A DNA stretch of 39,468 nucleotides from Cytophagales bacterium (lineage in GTDB: Bacteria > Bacteroidota > Bacteroidia > Cytophagales > UBA9547): contig JACMRH010000315.1 of NCBI GenBank assembly GCA_014376535.1, forward strand, positions 1-39,468. The letters run 5' to 3'. The notes beneath the pieces are model-generated. The model made no database searches. It saw only the letters and a program-made list of their open reading frames with translations, and was not told where the DNA came from. The stretch's first letter is position 1, and every line of letters begins with the position of its first letter. Positions 34,701 through 39,468 of this stretch are shown in pieces. The position numbers and the translations under genes were made by a program.

Positions 34701-35125
34701 CTGTTCAAAATGCTGTTTATGAGCAAAAGGATCCATTGCTTATTTACAAAATGGAGTCTTTTAATCTTTTCAAAGGATTTATTGGAAAGTTGAATGAGGA
34801 AACTGTTCAGTTTTTGACCAGAAGTAAAGTAATGTCAGATGAAGCTCCTGTTCCACAGCAAGCGGTAAGAATTCCTGAGCGTCCACAAAGACAGAATTAT
34901 TCTGAAACCAAAGAAGAGATAAGGTCAGTTTTAAGTTCACTTGAAAGACCAGAGACATTAGAAGCTGAGCGGCCTAAACTGGTACCATTGACTTCACAGA
35001 AAATTGCAAATAGAAATGATAAAGTATCTGTACAATATATGGATGGTACAGTGAAAAAGGATGTGAAATTTAAACAGGTAGAGGAAGATATTCAGAACAA
35101 TCGCTGCATACTTCTGGAATCATAA
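31751..35125 (+). CDS. secA: Preprotein translocase ATPase SecA
   Basis: A 1124-aa protein, longer than the roughly 900-aa E. coli SecA, as expected for Bacteroidetes. Walker A is in [17 protein letters not shown] (about 195-205), the DEAD-type box is [20 protein letters not shown] (about 300), and the second motor domain holds [51 protein letters not shown] and FGSERI. The helical wing and scaffold follow. The C-terminal zinc-binding SecB-contact motif is absent; the end is [26 protein letters not shown]. SecA drives preproteins through SecYEG. A small exported protein gene starts 1 base after its stop. Confidence 0.97.
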   Translation: [1124 protein letters not shown]

Positions 35126-35126
35126 T

Positions 35127-35645
35127 ATGCTAAGTAAAAAGGTTTATCTTAATCTAGGTGCTTTTGTGATCTTGATCATATCAGCACCCATATTTGCCCA
35201 GCAAGTGGTAAAACCTGCCGGTGATGATCCTGATATTGCCATGTATCGGATTAGATTTAAACCAGAACTTCCATTTGCAAAAACGGCAGATACTATACAA
35301 AATGTCGCTTCTAAGGTTTTTATTGAGCCTAAAGAAGACGTTACCAAAAAACTGAACAGATCATTAGATTCCGTTTACGTAAAAAATAAGCAGATCAAAT
35401 ATTCTCAGGGATACCGTATTCTGGTTTATTCAGGAACAGATAAGGTTGAAATGAGTGAAATAAGACAAAAGGTGTATAAGCAATTTAGGGACATTGAATT
35501 ATACACTCAATTCAAAGCACCAGATTATAGGATCACGTTCGGTGATTATATTGACAAAATCCAGGCACACAATGTGCTGGTAAAAATACTTCCTTCAATT
35601 CCTGGTGCTTTGATTATTCAAGACCAGATAAATATACATAAGTAA
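35127..35645 (+). CDS. Exported SPOR-like protein downstream of secA
   Basis: A 172-aa protein with a signal peptide (LGAFVILIISAPIFAQ). The mature C-terminal half (about 85-170) reads GYRILVYSGTDKVEMSEIRQKVYKQF, YTQFKAPDYRITFGDYIDKIQAHNVLVKI, the beta-alpha-beta pattern of a SPOR domain. SPOR domains bind denuded peptidoglycan at septa or elsewhere. A single TAATATG junction joins it to secA, so it is very likely co-transcribed. The function beyond envelope binding is unknown. Confidence 0.75.
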   Translation: MLSKKVYLNLGAFVILIISAPIFAQQVVKPAGDDPDIAMYRIRFKPELPFAKTADTIQNVASKVFIEPKEDVTKKLNRSLDSVYVKNKQIKYSQGYRILVYSGTDKVEMSEIRQKVYKQFRDIELYTQFKAPDYRITFGDYIDKIQAHNVLVKILPSIPGALIIQDQINIHK

Positions 35646-35716
35646 AAGCCTTTATTTATTGTAGCATCAATTGTGTATATTCCAATTTATACACGAATAG
35701 ATTTTAAATTAATTGA

Positions 35717-36406
35717 TCAAAACAAATCACCTTGTGTCGCAACATTCTCATGCTTATAAGGAATTATTAAATTTTCGTCATTAAATCCAGGCTTATTTAT
35801 CCGGTTTGAGACTGTATAAAAATTTAACATACTCTCCGAATATTGTGTAATAATTTCTATGGCTTCTTTTCCATTAATATCGGAATCCAACCAAAGGCTT
35901 TCTTGTTCAGGTGATAATATTGCTGGCATTCTATGGTGAATAAAACTTAGTTTGGAGTTAGGTTCCATGGTTATCAGGGAAAAACTTAACACATTAGTAT
36001 CTTCATTTGTTTCATAAATTCCCGCAAAGGCAAATAACTCTCCATTATTTATTTGAACGTAATAGGGAATCTTAATTTTACCAATAGTTTTCCATTCGTA
36101 ATAACCATCCGCAATTACAATGCATCGTTGGTTTTCAATAGGACCTTTAAAGGATTTTGTTGTCAAAATTCCTTCTAATGTCGCATTGACAAAAGAAGCT
36201 TGAGAAGCCAGGTTTAAGGACCAGGCAGGGACTAATCCCCACTTCGCATTTATGATTGTTTGAGTTTTCTTGTTTGTAACAATTGGTAGTAAGCTGGAAG
36301 GGCAAGCATTATAATTGGGTTCAAATTGCATACCCGGATCCGCATAAGATTTAAACCGTTTTTCAATTTCTGCTTTTGTTGATTTGAGTGTATATCTTCC
36401 GCACAT
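35717..36406 (-). CDS. yedK: SRAP-domain protein (YedK/HMCES-like)
   Basis: A 229-aa protein with the SOS response-associated peptidase fold. Cys2 of MCGRYTL becomes the N-terminal nucleophile after Met removal. The conserved NYNACPSSLLPIV, KWGLVPAWS, NATLEGI, ADGYYEWK and HHRMPAIL complete the active site (Cys2, Asn, Glu of YYEW, His of HHRMP). In characterised members Cys2 forms a thiazolidine cross-link with abasic sites in single-stranded DNA and shields them during replication. The gene is encoded alone. Confidence 0.93.
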   Translation of the reverse strand: MCGRYTLKSTKAEIEKRFKSYADPGMQFEPNYNACPSSLLPIVTNKKTQTIINAKWGLVPAWSLNLASQASFVNATLEGILTTKSFKGPIENQRCIVIADGYYEWKTIGKIKIPYYVQINNGELFAFAGIYETNEDTNVLSFSLITMEPNSKLSFIHHRMPAILSPEQESLWLDSDINGKEAIEIITQYSESMLNFYTVSNRINKPGFNDENLIIPYKHENVATQGDLF

Positions 36407-36557
36407 AAAAATGATTGCAAAACAACTTTAAAGTAAGTTATGGAATATTTAAAGTAGGAAAGCCAAATTTAAAAGCCTCATAAAATAGACTATCTTTTAC
36501 TTTTTAAATCTCTAAAGATTATATCAATTTATAAATCTATTTCATCATAAAATTTAA

Positions 36558-37716
36558 TTGTCAAAAATAATAGTTACTGTAATATTTTCAATTTTAATCA
36601 TACATAATTTTCAATCCTTAGCTCAATCTTATCAATACAAAGCCTAGTGGGGATTGCGGGGAGATGGTGTTGAGCAATTCAAAGACCCGTATGGCTTGGC
36701 GATAGAAAAAAATGGGAATGTTAATACCGCTGATCTTTCATCAAACAGGGTAATCAAATTCTCACCAAATGGTACTTTCATTTCAACCGAAGCTGGATTA
36801 GGTAGTGGAATTGGGAAACTTAACCGTCCGCATCAAATTTCTTTTGACTCATCAGGTGGATTATATGTTGCTGATAATTATAATCACAGGATTCAAAGAT
36901 TAGGGGTTAAACGAATACAATTTGGCCAATATGTTACTGGAAATGGGCAATTTAGTAACTCAACTGGTATTACTGTGGACAAAAGTCAGAATATTTATGT
37001 TGTTGATTTTAATAATTGCAGAATTCAAAAATTCAATAGTTCTCGGATGTATTTAAAACAGTGGGGGGCAAGAGGTTCAGGCAATGGACAGTTTAATGAA
37101 CCTATGAACGTAACTACAGATAACCTTGGCAATGTTTATGTAACAGATAGCAAAAATAGCAGAGTGCTAAAATTTGATAGTTCTGGTATTTTTATTTCCA
37201 AATGGGGTTCAATTGGATCTGGAAATGGGCAATTTAATCTTCCAATAGGTATTGCGGTTGATTCCAGTAACAATGTTTTCGTTGTGGATTCGAAAAATTC
37301 AAGAATTCAAAAGTTTTCAAGCTCTTGTGCTTACTTAACCCAATTTGGAAGCTTTGGTTCCTGAAATGCAGAATTTTCAACTCCCTAAGAAGTTGCTGTT
37401 AACTCTAATGGAGATGTTTATGTTATGGATAATTTGAATTTTAGGGTTGAGATATTTGAAACTACTCCTATTATTACCTTTATAAATAACAATTATGCAA
37501 CAGAAAACTCTGCTGAGATGATTTCGTTTTCAACTGAAATAGTTACAAATACTAAAGAAACCACTGATATTTCCATATGTGATTTAACAGGAAAAATTAT
37601 GTTTTTTGGAAGAACTACCAGGTCAATAAAATATACCCATAAATCAGACCAGAATATTTTTGGTTAAAACAATAAATGAGGCAGGAGCGAAGGTTCAAAA
37701 AGAAATTGTTCAATAA
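36558..37716 (+). pseudogene. Broken NHL-repeat protein with T9SS sorting domain
   Basis: One continuous frame starts with TTG and a signal peptide (SKIIVTVIFSILIIHNFQSLAQ), then meets TAG at 36645, continues with NHL-type blades (repeats of WG--GSGNGQFN-P and VYV-DS-NSR-QKF), meets TGA at 37362 and TAA at 37386, continues with another blade (NGDVYVMDNLNFRVEIF) and enters a type A sorting domain (ISICDLTGKIMFFG). The last strand, LVKTINEAGAKVQKEIVQ, is only readable in the next frame, past a frameshift around the T run at 37657-37661, ending at 37716. Three different stops plus a frameshift rule out readthrough; this is a decayed surface beta-propeller gene. The ORF-track pieces at 36654 and 37425 are fragments of it. 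Confidence 0.87.
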
Positions 37717-37731
37717 ATCAGCTAAACATCT

Positions 37732-39468
37732 TTAAATTGTATTATCAATTTCGATGATAAATGTTGATCCATTATCCTCGTTAGGATTAAACGTTATACT
37801 TCCGTTTATTTTTTTAAGAGACATCTTAACAATATAAAGGCCTAAACCACTTCCTGTTACACCTTCTTTTACCCCTTCTCTAAAAAACATATTGAATACA
37901 TTTGCTTGATTAGATTTAGAAATTCCGACTCCATTGTCAGAAAATTGAATCATTGCATTAAGCTTATCAATTTCAATCCTGATATTTAATTTGGCATCCT
38001 TAATATCTTGCCTCTGGTACTTAATCGCATTTTCAACTATATTTAAAAATACCGAATAAATTATAGGTTGGTAAGAATAAAATGCCTCCTTTTGATGTAT
38101 TTCGGTTTGTATCGTTATTTTTTCAAAGTCTGGCATATAACGCAAACTTTCCGTTACACTCGATATTAATGCCTGAAAATCAATTACTGACAAGTTTTCA
38201 TGATCATATTTCTGTACACTGTTAAGCTGAACAAAATCTGAAGTTATCTTGTCCAGGTTTTTGGCACTGCTTTGAATAAGTTTAAAATACTTATCACGAT
38301 CGGTTTCATCCAGTATTCCTAAATAAGCTAATCCTAAAATAGATTTTAAAGGACCTTTTATATCATGAGAAAGCCTGTAAAAGAGGGTATCTAACTCATT
38401 CACCTTTTCATTAATAATATTATTCTGAATTTGTAAAACGCTGGTTCGTTCATTCACTTTTTCTTCCAATAATTTATTCATTTTTTCAGTCAGCGATTTT
38501 TCCTGTATCATTCGTCGCAGCCATGATCCTAATGCTAATGACAGAAAGAGAATTTCAACTATAGCTCCGAAATTCAAAGAATAAGCAGTGAAAATATTGG
38601 ATTCTACAATGCATGCAACACGTAATGAATTGATAATAAATGCACAAAGCAAAACAGAAAAGCCTATGGTAAAATATAAGGCTGGTTTAAATCCTCTTCT
38701 GTACGAATGAATTGCAGATAAATAGGCCACAATAAAAGGAATGTAATCGTAATACATCAATATTGAAACGAAGAAATCATTATCATCTTCGATGAAAACA
38801 GTTGTTAGTCTTAGCAAGATCCAGATCATCATTCCTTTCCAAACAATTGGAGATTTCCTTCTTACTTCTAAAAATTCACAGAAGTAAAAAGTGTATGGTA
38901 TCAGCATAACTAATCTTGAAATCACAATTGAGTGGGAATTTATTATCGGAAAATCAGGCCAGATGTATTGAAATCCTGTTCCATCCTGGCACATAAAGAA
39001 AATTCCGAAACCTGTTAAAAAGAGTGAATAATACAGAAAAACAATCTTTCTGAAAGACAAGAGCATAAAAAGGCTGAACATGGCAACAATGCCTATCATG
39101 CCATAAAAAATACCTAGTAAATAATATTCACCTATTGCGTAAGATGTAAAAACATCAAATCTGCGTATGAAAATTTCAAAACTAGCATGTTGCTTCGTTT
39201 TAATCCTAAAATAGCAAGTAAGTGTATCGGAAGAATAGGGTAGGAGAAACTCAAAATTTTTGTGACCGATTGGCCTTTTTTGAAAATGATAAGTATCGCC
39301 TTGATTAGATTCAATAAAACCACTGTCAGTTTTCAGGTATAATGAAATGTGGTTTATCCTGAAATTAAATGATTCAATAAGCCATTGCTGCCTCCAATGA
39401 GTTTTATTAATAATTTTGAATTTATACCAATAAGCAGAATTGCGGTTTGTATTTCTTAACATGTTCTC
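37732..39468 (-). CDS. 7TMR-DISM sensor histidine kinase (partial, 5' end outside window)
   Basis: The frame runs open to the window edge beyond the ATG at 39462, so the N terminus is missing. The visible part begins in a DISMED2-like extracellular domain (SAYWYKFKIINKTHW, NHISLYLKTDSGF), then seven membrane segments (from YYLLGIFYGMIGIVAMFSLFMLL to IVEILFLSLALGSWL) as in 7TMR-DISM receptors, a coiled coil, the phospho-acceptor box RLSHDIKGPLKSILGL, and an HATPase with NIVENAIKYQ, SDNGVGI and GSGLGLYIVK. No receiver domain or partner regulator is present nearby. DISM receptors are thought to sense small carbohydrates or other diffusible ligands. It converges on the NHL pseudogene with 15 bases between. 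Confidence 0.88.
   Translation of the reverse strand, partial: ENMLRNTNRNSAYWYKFKIINKTHWRQQWLIESFNFRINHISLYLKTDSGFIESNQGDTYHFQKRPIGHKNFEFLLPYSSDTLTCYFRIKTKQHASFEIFIRRFDVFTSYAIGEYYLLGIFYGMIGIVAMFSLFMLLSFRKIVFLYYSLFLTGFGIFFMCQDGTGFQYIWPDFPIINSHSIVISRLVMLIPYTFYFCEFLEVRRKSPIVWKGMMIWILLRLTTVFIEDDNDFFVSILMYYDYIPFIVAYLSAIHSYRRGFKPALYFTIGFSVLLCAFIINSLRVACIVESNIFTAYSLNFGAIVEILFLSLALGSWLRRMIQEKSLTEKMNKLLEEKVNERTSVLQIQNNIINEKVNELDTLFYRLSHDIKGPLKSILGLAYLGILDETDRDKYFKLIQSSAKNLDKITSDFVQLNSVQKYDHENLSVIDFQALISSVTESLRYMPDFEKITIQTEIHQKEAFYSYQPIIYSVFLNIVENAIKYQRQDIKDAKLNIRIEIDKLNAMIQFSDNGVGISKSNQANVFNMFFREGVKEGVTGSGLGLYIVKMSLKKINGSITFNPNEDNGSTFIIEIDNTI

Noticed and set aside
36654-37364. NHL-repeat ORF as an intact 236-aa gene
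   Set aside because: The signal peptide and missing first blade are in the same frame upstream of a TAG, and further blades and the sorting domain continue after TGA and TAA, so it is a fragment of a pseudogene.
36645-37388. Stop-codon recoding (selenocysteine or altered code)
   Set aside because: Three different stop codons plus a frameshift occur in the same gene, and neighbouring genes use all stops normally.

Overview
The window is AT-rich chromosomal DNA from a Bacteroidetes bacterium, most likely a gliding, cellulose-degrading member of the Cytophagales (Cytophaga/Sporocytophaga-like). The evidence is type IX secretion C-terminal sorting domains, an intact gliding ABC transporter operon gldA-gldF-gldG, a secreted GH5 cellulase, TAnnTTTG-type -7 promoter elements, a long SecA of the Bacteroidetes type, and a carboxynorspermidine decarboxylase. 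The genus is an inference. I saw no tRNA, rRNA, CRISPR array, IS element or phage module.

Layout. 1-2.5 kb: tail of a T9SS cargo protein with a strong terminator, then a T9SS cargo protein and a lipoprotein joined stop-to-start. 2.7-3.3 kb: a tautomerase and a DUF1801 protein. 3.3-6.7 kb: gldA-gldF-gldG, converging on a ChrA-type transporter. 8.1-10.2 kb: rsmI, a NeuD/PglD-like acyltransferase and an FKBP isomerase, separated by heptanucleotide repeat arrays. 10.2-11.4 kb: a possible gene remnant and the GH5 cellulase. 11.8-15.8 kb, minus strand: a co-directional run of TlpA-like thioredoxin, PhoB-like regulator, PhoR-like kinase, RluA-type pseudouridine synthase and a 52-aa lipoprotein absent from the ORF track. 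16.1-17.5 kb: ECF sigma factor and RskA-like anti-sigma factor. 17.5-18.4 kb: a WbpD-like acyltransferase and the ribosome hibernation factor. 18.7-23.2 kb: a tightly coupled trio of unknown secreted protein, 1034-aa beta-propeller sensor kinase and small acidic protein. 23.2-31.4 kb: nspC, a CCG-domain Fe-S protein, an ArsR regulator, a site-2 protease, a GH63-like glucosidase, a DUF1348 protein and an AraC regulator. 31.7-35.6 kb: secA and a SPOR-like exported protein. 35.7-39.5 kb: an SRAP protein, a broken NHL-repeat T9SS cargo gene and a 7TMR-DISM histidine kinase cut by the window end.

How it fits together. Most genes are housekeeping or envelope-related: export (SecA, T9SS cargo), gliding (GldAFG), envelope signalling (three histidine kinases, an ECF/anti-sigma pair, a site-2 protease) and glycan degradation (GH5, GH63-like). 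The least expected signal is in the intergenic DNA. At least four sites carry short tandem arrays with a strict 7-bp period but different unit sequences (AGTACTT, AATTCAT, AACTCAC, TTTACTT). One forms an inverted pair of five-unit arrays that contains a stop codon, and another fills the leader of the FKBP gene. The other points of interest are the propeller-kinase trio, the NHL pseudogene with three different in-frame stops and a frameshift, and repeated use of TTG start codons.
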